A stretch of DNA of 64,000 bases from Melioribacteraceae bacterium (GTDB lineage: Bacteria > Bacteroidota > Ignavibacteria > Ignavibacteriales > Melioribacteraceae), in assembly GCA_026417375.1 (NCBI GenBank), contig JAOADJ010000025.1, forward strand, positions 99,433-163,432, in the 5' to 3' direction. The translations under genes and the position numbers were made by a program. How positions within the stretch are numbered: the stretch's first letter is position 1; every line of letters begins with the position of its first letter. Shown here piece by piece: positions 17,168 to 26,111 of the stretch. A model generated the notes under the pieces. It saw only the letters and a program-made list of their open reading frames with translations. It made no database searches and was not told the origin of the DNA.

Positions 17168-18637
17168 TTACTTTATTAAGTCGTGAATCAATATCTTCAA
17201 GAAATTATAAAATTTATCAACGCTATTAATATTTACTCTTTCAGTTGGAGAATGTGCCCCCAAAATAGTTGGTCCGAAAGAAATAACATCAATTCCCGGG
17301 TATTTATCTATTAATATTCCACATTCTAAACCAGCATGAACAGCTTTAATTGATGGTTCAACCCCAAAAGTTTTTTGATAAATATTTTTTGCTTTTTTTA
17401 GAAGTTCAGAATCGATGTTTGGTTGCCAACCCGGATATCCATCACTCGTTTTTACTTTTGCATTTGCAAGTTCAAAAATTGATTGTACAGTTTTGGATAT
17501 GTTTCTTTTTGCATTTTCAATTGAACTTCTTTGACTTGTTCCAATTATTAATTCATATGAGTCATAATTAACATTAGCTAAATTTGTAGATGTCTCAACT
17601 AACCCACTTATTGAATGACTCATAGAAATTACACCATGAGGAAGTGCATTTAAAGTATTTATTATTTTTTTAGAAAATTTTTTTTCAAATGCATTTTTAA
17701 AACTAGTTGATTTAGGATCAAGTTTTTCGAGTGTGAACTTTATTTCGGGGTCAGTTTTTTTGTATTCTAAACTTGTTTCAATAGCAAGCTCATTTAACAA
17801 TTCTCTAATTTGAGCTTCATCTTTTTCATTAATGTAAATAACTGCTTCAGCTTCACGTGGTATTGCATTTCTTTTTGAACCACCATGAATGTATGCTAAT
17901 TGATAATCAATATTTTCTAAACGTAAAAGTAAATAAGCAAGTAATTTAATTGCATTTGCTCTTCCTTCGGAAATATCTACTCCACTATGACCACCTTTAC
18001 ATCCATTAACAAAAATTCTATATGGTGAATAATCTTTTTTTAATTCTTCAAATTCTACTTTAAAATAACCAGCCGTATCAATTCCGCCCGAACAACCAAT
18101 ATAAAAAGTTCCATCTTCTTCTGTATCAAGATTTAATAATATTTTACCTTTAATAAAATTTGGTTTTAATGTATTAACACCAGTTAAACCTGTTTCTTCA
18201 TCAACAGTAAATAGTAATTCAATAGGACCATGCAAAAAATCATTTTCTTCAGCAATAGCAAGCTGAGCGGCAACACCAATACCGTTATCAGCTCCAAGTG
18301 TTGTTCCGTTTGCTTTAATCCATTCACCATCTTTTATAAGTTCAATTCCATCTTTCAAAAAATCATGTTCTTTTTCTTTATTTTTTTCACATACCATATC
18401 AACATGACTTTGTAAAACTATTGTTGGATAATTTTCAAATCCATCTGAAGCTTTTAATTCAATTACAATATTACCTGTTTCATCTTCGTTGTAATTTAAG
18501 TTATAATTCAATGCAAAATTTTTAAGATATGTTCTAATTGCTTCTTCATGTTTAGAACATCTTGGTATTTGGCTTATTTCAGCAAATCTATGCCAAAGTA
18601 ATTTTGGCTCTAATCCTTCAACAACTTTTAGATTCAT
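17168..18637 (-). CDS. pepD: Aminoacyl-histidine dipeptidase (peptidase M20C)
   Basis: A 489-aa cytosolic metallopeptidase close to the length of E. coli PepD. Metal-site motifs are visible: SHVDMV (H78, D80), GADNGIGVA (bridging D117), TVDEETG (general-base Glu pair at 147-148), then NLDTEEDGTFYIGCSGG and the dimerisation-region motif GGHSGVDI. A closing HAGLECG carries a further ligand His. It hydrolyses dipeptides such as Xaa-His. It is 12 bp downstream of the YchF-type gene and probably co-transcribed. Confidence 0.92.
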   Translation of the reverse strand: MNLKVVEGLEPKLLWHRFAEISQIPRCSKHEEAIRTYLKNFALNYNLNYNEDETGNIVIELKASDGFENYPTIVLQSHVDMVCEKNKEKEHDFLKDGIELIKDGEWIKANGTTLGADNGIGVAAQLAIAEENDFLHGPIELLFTVDEETGLTGVNTLKPNFIKGKILLNLDTEEDGTFYIGCSGGIDTAGYFKVEFEELKKDYSPYRIFVNGCKGGHSGVDISEGRANAIKLLAYLLLRLENIDYQLAYIHGGSKRNAIPREAEAVIYINEKDEAQIRELLNELAIETSLEYKKTDPEIKFTLEKLDPKSTSFKNAFEKKFSKKIINTLNALPHGVISMSHSISGLVETSTNLANVNYDSYELIIGTSQRSSIENAKRNISKTVQSIFELANAKVKTSDGYPGWQPNIDSELLKKAKNIYQKTFGVEPSIKAVHAGLECGILIDKYPGIDVISFGPTILGAHSPTERVNINSVDKFYNFLKILIHDLIK

Positions 18638-18649
18638 AATTTACCTTTA

Positions 18650-19729
18650 TTAATTGTGACGAATATTTAATATATCACCATCTTTAACAATATATTCTTT
18701 GCCTTCAAGTCGCCAAACACCTGCATCTTTACACTTTGAGAATGAACCATATTTAATAAAATCATCATAGTGAACAACTTCAGCCCGTATAAATTTATTG
18801 TAAAAATCTGTATGAATAACACCTGCTGCCTGCTGAGCTGTAAAATTTTTTTTGATTGTCCAAGCACGGCATTCATCTTCTCCTACTGTAAAAAATGATT
18901 GTAATCCAAGCATTTGATAACTTGTTCTTAAAATTTTTGATAAAGCCGATTCTTTTATTCCATAATCTTGCATAAATATTTTTCTATCATCTTCATTCAT
19001 TTGCGATAATTCATATTCAATCTTAGCAAAGAATGGAATAAACTCTGCCCCAATTTTAGAAAATTTATTTTTTAACTTTTCAATTTCGTTATCAACATTT
19101 TCAATTGAACTTTCATCATAATTAACAGCAATTACTAATGGTTTTAATGTAAGTAATTGATATCCTGAAAGCATTTTAACTTCAAAATCATCGAGTTGTA
19201 ATGTTCGTAATGGTTGTTCTTTTTCAGCATGATGAAATAATTTTTCAATTAATGGAAGCTCTTTTTTTAATCTATCATCTTTGGATTTTAAAATATCCTT
19301 CTTAATCTTTTCTAATCTGTTTTCTAAAAAAGCTATATCAGAAAAAAGAAATTCCGTTTCTAAAAACTCAATATCGCGTGATGGATCAATTGAATTCATC
19401 GGATGAATGATTGATTCATCTTTAAATGCTCTTACTACATAAAACAAAGCATCATTATTTCTAACTGCATTTAAAAAAGTATTAGTAATTTTTACTTTAT
19501 TGTCATCGGACATTCTTAATCCCGGAATATCAAAAACTTCTATTGTTGCATTAACCTGTTTTTTAGGATTAAATATTTTGGAACAATTATCTAACCTTTC
19601 ATCCGGAACTTTAACAACTTCAATTGCAGCTTCTTCTTTATTTGTATGAGTTTGTGATGAATTTGAAGATAATGTATGAAATAAAGTTGTTTTTCCTGAA
19701 AATTGTAAACCCACTAAACCTATTTGCAT
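18650..19729 (-). CDS. ychF: YchF-type P-loop NTPase with TGS/DUF933 C-terminus, divergent G domain
   Basis: A 359-aa protein, the size of YchF. The C-terminal 90 residues are unmistakably YchF (SFFTVGEDECRAWTI, AAGVIHTDF, FIRAEV, then DGDILNIR). Residue pattern NYDE fits the altered NxxE specificity motif that gives YchF ATP preference. The N-terminal G domain is unusual. Walker A is GLQFSGKT (residues 7-14) instead of GLPNVGKS, the switch I stretch is replaced, and after DIPGLR the canonical KGAS..GEGLGN segment is absent. It may be a diverged paralog rather than the housekeeping YchF, which could lie elsewhere. The neighbouring genes are clpS upstream and pepD downstream. Confidence 0.82.
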   Translation of the reverse strand: MQIGLVGLQFSGKTTLFHTLSSNSSQTHTNKEEAAIEVVKVPDERLDNCSKIFNPKKQVNATIEVFDIPGLRMSDDNKVKITNTFLNAVRNNDALFYVVRAFKDESIIHPMNSIDPSRDIEFLETEFLFSDIAFLENRLEKIKKDILKSKDDRLKKELPLIEKLFHHAEKEQPLRTLQLDDFEVKMLSGYQLLTLKPLVIAVNYDESSIENVDNEIEKLKNKFSKIGAEFIPFFAKIEYELSQMNEDDRKIFMQDYGIKESALSKILRTSYQMLGLQSFFTVGEDECRAWTIKKNFTAQQAAGVIHTDFYNKFIRAEVVHYDDFIKYGSFSKCKDAGVWRLEGKEYIVKDGDILNIRHN

Positions 19730-19778
19730 TTAACACCTTTTTAAATTTATGAATATGAATAAGAATTCAATGTGGAAT

Positions 19779-20066
19779 TTAAGAAACAATTTGCGTTCTC
19801 AAAGAAATTTCTTCGAGAATTGAAGAAACTTTTAAACACTTTTGTAATTCTCCATTATAAACAACTGCTTTTCCATTAACATGAGTTTCAAAAGCATAAT
19901 CTCTTGCTTTTTCATAAGAACAATTTATTGCTTTTATTAATTGTGCAATTACTTCATCAAACGTATGTTCATCATCATTGAATAAAATTACTTTGAATGG
20001 ATTTTTTACAATTGTGGTATTATCATTTTGTTCTATATTTTTTTCTATAGGTTTGATGTTTTCCAT
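19779..20066 (-). CDS. clpS: ATP-dependent Clp protease adaptor ClpS
   Basis: A 95-aa adaptor that delivers N-degron substrates to ClpAP or ClpCP. The family core is intact: KVILFNDDEHTFDEVI, then a helix with CSYEKARDYAFETHVNGKAVV. It includes the Asp/Asp and His residues that form the N-degron pocket. The roughly 22-residue N-terminus is polar and presumably disordered, as usual. No clpA is adjacent. It is divergent from etfB across about 107 bp that should contain both promoters. Confidence 0.93.
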   Translation of the reverse strand: MENIKPIEKNIEQNDNTTIVKNPFKVILFNDDEHTFDEVIAQLIKAINCSYEKARDYAFETHVNGKAVVYNGELQKCLKVSSILEEISLRTQIVS

Positions 20067-20173
20067 AAAAGCATTCTTTTTTCAAAATTAATTTATGAAA
20101 TTGTATAACAAAAATAAATTTGTTTATATTTCGTTTACTATCAATAAGATTTTAAAATTTTATAGGAGGATTG

Positions 20174-20920
20174 ATGAAAATTGCAGTCTGTGTAAGCCAC
20201 GTTCCAGACACTGCTTCAAAAATTAATATAGCCAGTAATGGAAAAAATATTGACCAAAGTGGTATTACTTACATAATTAATCCATATGATGAATTTGCAA
20301 TTGAAGAAGCACTTAAGACAAAAGAAAAACATGGTGGAGAAACAGTTGCTATTAGTTTAGGATCAGATGCAAATAAAGAAACTTTAAGAAAAGCACTTGC
20401 AATGGGAATTGATAATGCAGTTTTGTTAAAAGATGATAAGTATCGTGATTCACTTTCAGTTGCTAAGGCATTGGCAGAAGAAATAAAATCTCAAAATGCA
20501 GAACTTGTTTTTTTTGGAAAACAATCTGTTGATTTTGATAATTCAGTTGTTGGACAATTAACTTCAGAATTACTTGGTTACAATTGTATTTCAGTTGTTG
20601 TTTCTTTTTCATTAGATGGAAATAAAATAATTTGTGAAAGAGAAATTGAGGGCGGTAAAGAAGTAGTAGAAACAACTTTACCTGCGATAATAACCGCACA
20701 AAAAGGGTTAAATGAACCTCGATACGCATCTTTGAAAGGAATAATGGCAGCAAAGAAAAAAGAAATTTTAGAAAAACCTGCACTTGAAGCTGAAAATTTT
20801 GTTGAAGTGATTTCAATGAAAAAACCTCCTTCTAAACAAGCTGGAAGAATTATTGGAAATGATGTATCTGCAGTTCCAGAATTAGTTAAAATTCTTCATG
20901 AAGAAGCTAAAGTAATTTAG
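20174..20920 (+). CDS. etfB: Electron transfer flavoprotein beta subunit
   Basis: A 248-aa ETF beta subunit (KIAVCVSHVPDT start, IINPYDEFAIEEAL, then GLNEPRYASLKGIMAAKKK, which includes the family LPxx/loop signature region). The frame is open from a TTG at 20171, but AGGAGG at 20164-20169 fits only the ATG at 20174. ETF carries electrons from acyl-CoA and other dehydrogenases to the quinone pool, or in some types takes part in electron bifurcation. It is followed 9 bp later by etfA with its own AGGAGG. The partner ETF-quinone oxidoreductase is not in this window. Confidence 0.93.
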   Translation: MKIAVCVSHVPDTASKINIASNGKNIDQSGITYIINPYDEFAIEEALKTKEKHGGETVAISLGSDANKETLRKALAMGIDNAVLLKDDKYRDSLSVAKALAEEIKSQNAELVFFGKQSVDFDNSVVGQLTSELLGYNCISVVVSFSLDGNKIICEREIEGGKEVVETTLPAIITAQKGLNEPRYASLKGIMAAKKKEILEKPALEAENFVEVISMKKPPSKQAGRIIGNDVSAVPELVKILHEEAKVI

Positions 20921-20929
20921 GAGGAAATT

Positions 20930-21892
20930 ATGACAAAAATTTTAGCATTTATCGAACAAAGAAATGGACAAATAAAAAAATCATCTTTTGAAGTTGCCAA
21001 AACTGCTTTTGATTTATCAAATAAATTAAATGCATCTGTTGAAGCTATTTGTTTTGGAAATGAAATTAACAATTTGGAATCAGTTGGCGGATACGGAATT
21101 TCAAAAGTTACTTTATTAAAAAATCCACTTCTAGAAAATTATTCATCACACTATTTAAGTTTATTAGTAGATTTTATAAATCAAAATAATTTTGATGTTA
21201 TAGTATTTTCTGCAACTTCATTAGGAAAAGATTTATCTCCAAAAGTTTCTGCAAAATTGAATTGTGGTTTAGCAATTGATTGTATTGATTTGCAAGTTAC
21301 AGATGATTCAATTATAGCAACAAGACCTATATATGCTGGTAAAGCTTTACTGGATATTAAAATTAATTCCCCTAAAAAAGTATTTTCATTAAGACCAAAT
21401 GTATTTAACGCTGGTATTCCTAATGAAAATAAAGCAGAAGTAAATATTCTTAATGTTGAATTAGACTCACCAAAAGTAAAAGTGATTGAAGTTAAAAAGT
21501 CTGAAGGGAAAATTGATGTTGCAGAAGCAGATATAATAGTTTCAGGTGGAAGAGGAATGAAAGGACCAGAAAATTTTAAAATGATAGAAGAACTGGCTGA
21601 GCTTTTAGGTGGCGCTGTTGGAGCTTCAAGAGCAGTTGTTGATGCCGGTTGGCGTCCACATTCTGAACAAGTTGGACAAACAGGAAAAACAGTTTCACCA
21701 ACTTTATATTTTGCTTTAGGAATTTCCGGAGCAATACAACATTTAGCAGGTATGCGTTCTTCAAAATATATTGTAGCAATTAATAAAGATAAAGATGCCC
21801 CAATTTTTCAAACTGCAGATTATGGAATTGTTGCAGATGTATTTGAAATATTACCAGCATTAATTGAAGAAATAAAAAAGATCAAACAATAA
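20930..21892 (+). CDS. etfA: Electron transfer flavoprotein alpha subunit
   Basis: A 320-aa ETF alpha subunit. The C-terminal FAD domain shows SGGRGMKGPENF, GASRAVVDAGWRPHSEQVGQTG and SPTLYFALGISGAIQHLAGM, followed by NKDKDAPIFQTADYGIVAD. These match the FAD-binding signature of ETF alpha. It is preceded by AGGAGGAAATT before the ATG. It forms a heterodimer with EtfB. The stop is directly adjacent to the next ATG with no intervening base, so the nuclease gene belongs to the same transcript. Confidence 0.95.
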   Translation: MTKILAFIEQRNGQIKKSSFEVAKTAFDLSNKLNASVEAICFGNEINNLESVGGYGISKVTLLKNPLLENYSSHYLSLLVDFINQNNFDVIVFSATSLGKDLSPKVSAKLNCGLAIDCIDLQVTDDSIIATRPIYAGKALLDIKINSPKKVFSLRPNVFNAGIPNENKAEVNILNVELDSPKVKVIEVKKSEGKIDVAEADIIVSGGRGMKGPENFKMIEELAELLGGAVGASRAVVDAGWRPHSEQVGQTGKTVSPTLYFALGISGAIQHLAGMRSSKYIVAINKDKDAPIFQTADYGIVADVFEILPALIEEIKKIKQ

Positions 21893-22504
21893 ATGAAAAA
21901 AGTACAAGTTGAAATATTAGGATTATCAGCAAGTCCATCGGCAGGCGGTGCTTATGCATTGTTATTGAAAGAAGTTTATGGAACGCGCCGCCTTCCTATT
22001 ATCATTGGTTCTTTCGAAGCTCAATCAATTGCGCTTGAAATGGAAAATATTAAACCTCCAAGACCTTTAACTCATGATTTACTTGCTAATATTATTGAAA
22101 ACCTTGGAGCAACAGTTGTTGAAGTTATTATTGACGAACTTCGTGATAATACTTTTTTTGCAAAAATTAAATTAGAAGTTTCAACAATGACAAACGAGAT
22201 CGATTCGCGTCCAAGTGATGCAATTGCTTTGGCTGTTAGAACAGGGGCTCCAATTTTTGTTGCTGAAGAAGTTATTAGCGCAGCAGGTTTTGTTCCTTCA
22301 ACTGAAGATGTTTATGATAAAAATTCAGAAAGCGATGAAGAAGAGTTTGATCAGAATGAAAATGAGTTAAAATCTTCAAACATAACTGAAACTAAAATTG
22401 CTAACCTTCAAAATCAGTTAAGAGAAGCAATTGAAAAAGAAGATTATGAAAGAGCTGCCAAATTGAGAGATGAAATAAATAAAATTTTAGGGAAGAATAA
22501 TTAA
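21893..22504 (+). CDS. Bifunctional nuclease (DUF151) with UvrB/UvrC-type motif
   Basis: A 203-aa protein. Residues about 1-140 form the DUF151/bifunctional nuclease domain (RRLPIIIGSFEAQSIALEME, RPLTHDLL, IDSRPSDAIALAVRTGAPIFV). The C-terminus (about 170-203) has a UvrB/UvrC interaction motif (LREAIEKEDYERAAKLRDEI), joined through an acidic linker. The family founder was described as an RNase/DNase. The biological role in this group is not well defined. It starts immediately at the etfA stop, and its end overlaps the convergent DUF2851 gene by 4 bp. Confidence 0.87.
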   Translation: MKKVQVEILGLSASPSAGGAYALLLKEVYGTRRLPIIIGSFEAQSIALEMENIKPPRPLTHDLLANIIENLGATVVEVIIDELRDNTFFAKIKLEVSTMTNEIDSRPSDAIALAVRTGAPIFVAEEVISAAGFVPSTEDVYDKNSESDEEEFDQNENELKSSNITETKIANLQNQLREAIEKEDYERAAKLRDEINKILGKNN

Positions 22505-23982
22505 TTAAAAACTATTTTCCCTATTTCACATTCTAAACATTTATTTTTAGAACACCAATTTCTGAAAAGCTCGATTAATCCTTGAGTAATCAGTGCTTTT
22601 CTGGCTTCTTCTTTTACATCCATTGCTGTAATCATATTATTAATAATCTGATTCTCTTCCCTATGTTCAAAAATCGAAAAAACTTTTAATATTTTTTTAG
22701 ATAAATCTTTTTTACCAAATACTTCAAAGTAAACAGAAAATATTGGTAAAATTACATTAACTAAAATTTCATCAGCACGGGATGCCCCGACAAAATAATT
22801 AACTTCTATTTTTGATTTTTCTCCAAACACAAAATGATTTTTCCAATATCCATCAGCTTTAACAATCATCATAGTTCTTAATGAATTGATTAAAACTTTT
22901 GGATTATGAATTTCTGTTATCTTTTTTTCTATTTGTGAAATTAAATCGTTGAATATTAACTGATACAATAATCTTGCTCCACCTGCAATTCTAATTGTAG
23001 GAAAATTTTGTGGTCTCTGTTTGAAAAAATTCCATTCTGTTTCATTCATGAATTTATTATCATATAAACTACGGTAAGAATTCCAATTTAATTTTAATCG
23101 TTCTATATATTTTTTTGTTTCTTCATCTTCATAATTAATATTTTCATTTAATAAACCTGCAACATGAAAAAGAATTGATTCATATTTATCTAAAATAATT
23201 CCATCTTTATCTAATTTTAATAAAAAATTAATATTTGCATGCTTTGCAAGATTTGTCATTTGAACTTTATTTTGTGAATAGCCAAGTGCTTCAAAAACGA
23301 ACTCATAGAAAAGTTGTTTCCAAATATTTTTGTCATAAAAATCTTTATGTTCAAAATTTCTTTCGTGAAACTGTTGAGTTAATTCATAAGTAATTATTGG
23401 TTCCTTTAAATCAAGTTCTTTTACAAATTCTAATTCTTTAAGACGATTATAAATTTTCAAACATTTTTTTTGAAATCTTTGGAATCCAAGTTCTGTAATA
23501 AATTTTATTTTTGAATCATATGAACTTCCGTTTATTAATGTTTGACACTTTATAAATAAATTTTCGTTTGCAGTTAAATTATCTTGTTCTGTTTTTAACT
23601 TATCCAATTGTTCTTTATCAATGAAAGAAGATAATTTAATAGAAGGAATCTTTCTTCCATCTCGCGTGAAAACATGAGTATAATTGTTAGGATTACTTAA
23701 TGCAATATGAAGTATAACCTTGTTATACTTATTATCAAGGTTATGACCATGAGCTTTCCAATCGGAATATGAATTATCAATTTCAACATCACCAACAAAA
23801 GTTAAATTTCCGATACGTATTCTTGCATTTTTAAAATCTGGTCCTGCCAACTCTTCATTTAAAGTACCGCAGTTAAGAATTGTAATTTCATCACCATTTA
23901 ATGTTGTTAAAGGATGAATAAAATTCTGACTTTTCCAAATATTGTAGAGAAAGCCCTCTTTGATTTTTGTCTCTCTAGCCAT
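22501..23982 (-). CDS. DUF2851 family protein
   Basis: A 493-aa soluble protein typical of Bacteroidota-group genomes. The family start region is clear: LNEELAGPDFKNARIRIG, then GDVEIDNSYSDWKAHGH and YNKVILHIAL. A central RPQNFPTIRIAGGARLL and a C-terminal cysteine cluster (NWCSKNKCLECEIG) are also present. The function of the family is unknown. The Cys cluster may bind metal. It is convergent with the nuclease gene (4-bp overlap) and has no close upstream gene in its direction within 84 bp, so it may have its own promoter or follow pyrF. Confidence 0.85.
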   Translation of the reverse strand: MARETKIKEGFLYNIWKSQNFIHPLTTLNGDEITILNCGTLNEELAGPDFKNARIRIGNLTFVGDVEIDNSYSDWKAHGHNLDNKYNKVILHIALSNPNNYTHVFTRDGRKIPSIKLSSFIDKEQLDKLKTEQDNLTANENLFIKCQTLINGSSYDSKIKFITELGFQRFQKKCLKIYNRLKELEFVKELDLKEPIITYELTQQFHERNFEHKDFYDKNIWKQLFYEFVFEALGYSQNKVQMTNLAKHANINFLLKLDKDGIILDKYESILFHVAGLLNENINYEDEETKKYIERLKLNWNSYRSLYDNKFMNETEWNFFKQRPQNFPTIRIAGGARLLYQLIFNDLISQIEKKITEIHNPKVLINSLRTMMIVKADGYWKNHFVFGEKSKIEVNYFVGASRADEILVNVILPIFSVYFEVFGKKDLSKKILKVFSIFEHREENQIINNMITAMDVKEEARKALITQGLIELFRNWCSKNKCLECEIGKIVFN

Positions 23983-24066
23983 CTATAACCATTAATGTTT
24001 ATGATTAGAGGTAAATAAAACTATTCTAAACTTAAATTACTATTTGGGATGAATAATTACAACAGT

Positions 24067-24876
24067 TTATATATCTATTTTTTGAATTAATTCGTTGTGT
24101 TCAATAATTATTTTCTTAATAAAATTTCCAAAGTTTATTGTATCATCAGAATAAATTAATCCCCTGCTAATATTTATTAAGTAGTTATTCATTTTATTTT
24201 TATTAAAAACAGAAACAACTTCATCTAAGCTTCCTCCTTGTGCTCCAACTCCCGGTAATAAAATAAATAAATCATAGAAAGAATTTATATTTTCTTTAAG
24301 CTCTTCAATTTTTGTGGCACCAAAAACAATTCCTAAATTTTTATTTTTATTCCATTCATTCGTTTTTTTAATAACATGTTGAAAAACAAAATTTCCATCT
24401 ATTGTTTTTAATTTCTCAAAATCTTCAGCTCCATTATTGGATGTTAATGCTAAGAGAAAATTTATTTTATCTTTATAACTAAAAAATGGATTTAATGAAT
24501 CATAACCCATGTAAGGATGAAGAGTGATAGCATCAAAACTTAGTTCATCAAAAATTGCTTTTGCATACATTTCACTTGTGTTTCCAATATCACCTCTTTT
24601 TGCATCGGCAATAGTTAAAATATTATCCGGAATAAATTCTAAAGTTTGTTTAATAATTTCAAAACCTTTAGCCCCATATTTCTCATAAAAAGCAAAATTA
24701 ATTTTATAAGCAGCAGCAAACTGATATGTATTTTCAATAATAATTTTATTGAACTCTAAAATAGGTTCATTGTAATTAAGTAAATGTTTTGGAATTTTTT
24801 CAATGTCAGAATCTAATCCAACACAGATATGCAAATTTTGATTTAACCTAGTTATAATTTTTTCTTGTGCATTCAT
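24067..24876 (-). CDS. pyrF: Orotidine 5'-phosphate decarboxylase
   Basis: A 269-aa enzyme of the longer class 2 OMP decarboxylases, performing the last step of UMP synthesis. The active-site motif is IADAKRGDIGNTSEMYAKA. CVGLDSD near the start binds the nucleotide base region, and LPGVGAQGG lies at the phosphate loop. The ATG shares one base with the rodA stop, so it ends the long purN-to-pyrF gene chain. No other pyr biosynthesis gene is adjacent, apart from pyrG about 9 kb upstream. Confidence 0.93.
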   Translation of the reverse strand: MNAQEKIITRLNQNLHICVGLDSDIEKIPKHLLNYNEPILEFNKIIIENTYQFAAAYKINFAFYEKYGAKGFEIIKQTLEFIPDNILTIADAKRGDIGNTSEMYAKAIFDELSFDAITLHPYMGYDSLNPFFSYKDKINFLLALTSNNGAEDFEKLKTIDGNFVFQHVIKKTNEWNKNKNLGIVFGATKIEELKENINSFYDLFILLPGVGAQGGSLDEVVSVFNKNKMNNYLINISRGLIYSDDTINFGNFIKKIIIEHNELIQKIDI

Positions 24877-26105
24877 TAAGTATGAGTTTTTCTATTTTTA
24901 TAAATATTAAGAACTATTCCAATTAAAATCATATTGATAATTAATGAACTTCCACCATAACTTAAAAATGGTAATGGAATTCCAATTACTGGTGTAATTC
25001 CCAAATTCATTCCAATATTCAAAGCAAAATGAACAAAGTACAAAGTTAAAATTCCTACAACAACTAACACACTAAAATTATCTTTAGCAGTGTTTGCAAT
25101 ATTAAGCAATCTTAAAAAAAGTATTAAAAAAAGAATAATAACAATTACACTTCCAATAAAACCAAATTCTTCACCTATAACACAATAAATAAAATCTGTC
25201 CATTGTTGAGGAATAAATCTTAACTGCGTTTGATTACCTTGTAAAAATCCTTTTCCGAATAAGCCACCGGAACCAACAGCAACTTTAGCTTGAAGTGCAT
25301 TATAACCGGAACCAAGTGGATCTGCTAAAGGATCAATAAAAGATTCAATTCTTTTTTGTTGATGTGGTTTTAATATTTTGAATATATAATCGAAAAAAAA
25401 TCCTGAGGCAAGATTAACAACAAATATTACAATACTGTTAAACAAATCTTTTTTAAAAAAGAAAAGAGCTGCAAGAACTAATAATAAAGTAAAAATCAAA
25501 GCAAATTTTCCAAACACAGAAGAAAAAACTACAATACCGGGTGAAAGCACAACAAAAATTCCAAATAAACTAATACCACTCCAAAAAATCATAACAAGAG
25601 TAATGAAAGCAAACACAATTGCTGTGCCCATATCAGGTTCCAGTAAAATTAAAAAGATTGGAACTATTCCAATTGCTAATGAAACCGCTAAATCTTTAAA
25701 GTTATTTATATCTCTGCTTTTATAAGTTAACCAATAAGAAAGCATAAATATTGTACCAAGTTTAGCAAATTCAGAAGGTTGAAAACCAAACCCACCAATG
25801 CCAAACCAACTTTTAGCTCCATAAATTGTTTTACCAACAACTAAAACAGCAATTAAAAAAAAGAGAGAAATTAAATAAGAAGGAATTGCTAACATTTTAA
25901 TAGTTTGCTGAGGTAAAGAATAAACTATAAAGAAAATAAAAATGCCAACGAAAAAGAAAATTAGTTGCTTTGAAAAATTTCCCGATGCCACAGGATGATT
26001 TAGCGTAGAGCTATAAATTGCAAGAAGACCAAAAATAATTAATCCTAAAACCGGGATAAAAACTGCAAAATCAAATCTATCTTGTAAATGATATTCTATT
26101 TTCAA
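24876..26105 (-). CDS. rodA: Peptidoglycan glycosyltransferase RodA (SEDS family)
   Basis: A 409-aa polytopic protein with about ten to eleven membrane segments. SEDS signatures include GAKSWFGIGGFGFQPSEFAKL, LLEPDMGTAIVF (conserved Asp-Met-Gly) and IGEEFGFIGS, ending with GIPLPFLSYGGSSL. It polymerises lipid II during side-wall elongation with its partner PBP2, encoded directly upstream (6-bp gap). It is somewhat longer than E. coli RodA because of extra hydrophobic segments in the middle (about residues 185-235), as often seen in this phylum. Confidence 0.95.
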   Translation of the reverse strand: MKIEYHLQDRFDFAVFIPVLGLIIFGLLAIYSSTLNHPVASGNFSKQLIFFFVGIFIFFIVYSLPQQTIKMLAIPSYLISLFFLIAVLVVGKTIYGAKSWFGIGGFGFQPSEFAKLGTIFMLSYWLTYKSRDINNFKDLAVSLAIGIVPIFLILLEPDMGTAIVFAFITLVMIFWSGISLFGIFVVLSPGIVVFSSVFGKFALIFTLLLVLAALFFFKKDLFNSIVIFVVNLASGFFFDYIFKILKPHQQKRIESFIDPLADPLGSGYNALQAKVAVGSGGLFGKGFLQGNQTQLRFIPQQWTDFIYCVIGEEFGFIGSVIVIILFLILFLRLLNIANTAKDNFSVLVVVGILTLYFVHFALNIGMNLGITPVIGIPLPFLSYGGSSLIINMILIGIVLNIYKNRKTHT

Positions 26106-26111
26106 TTTTTC

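Noticed and set aside
20171..20173. TTG start of etfB
   Set aside because: It lies only one base after AGGAGG, too close for initiation. The ATG three bases later has suitable spacing.
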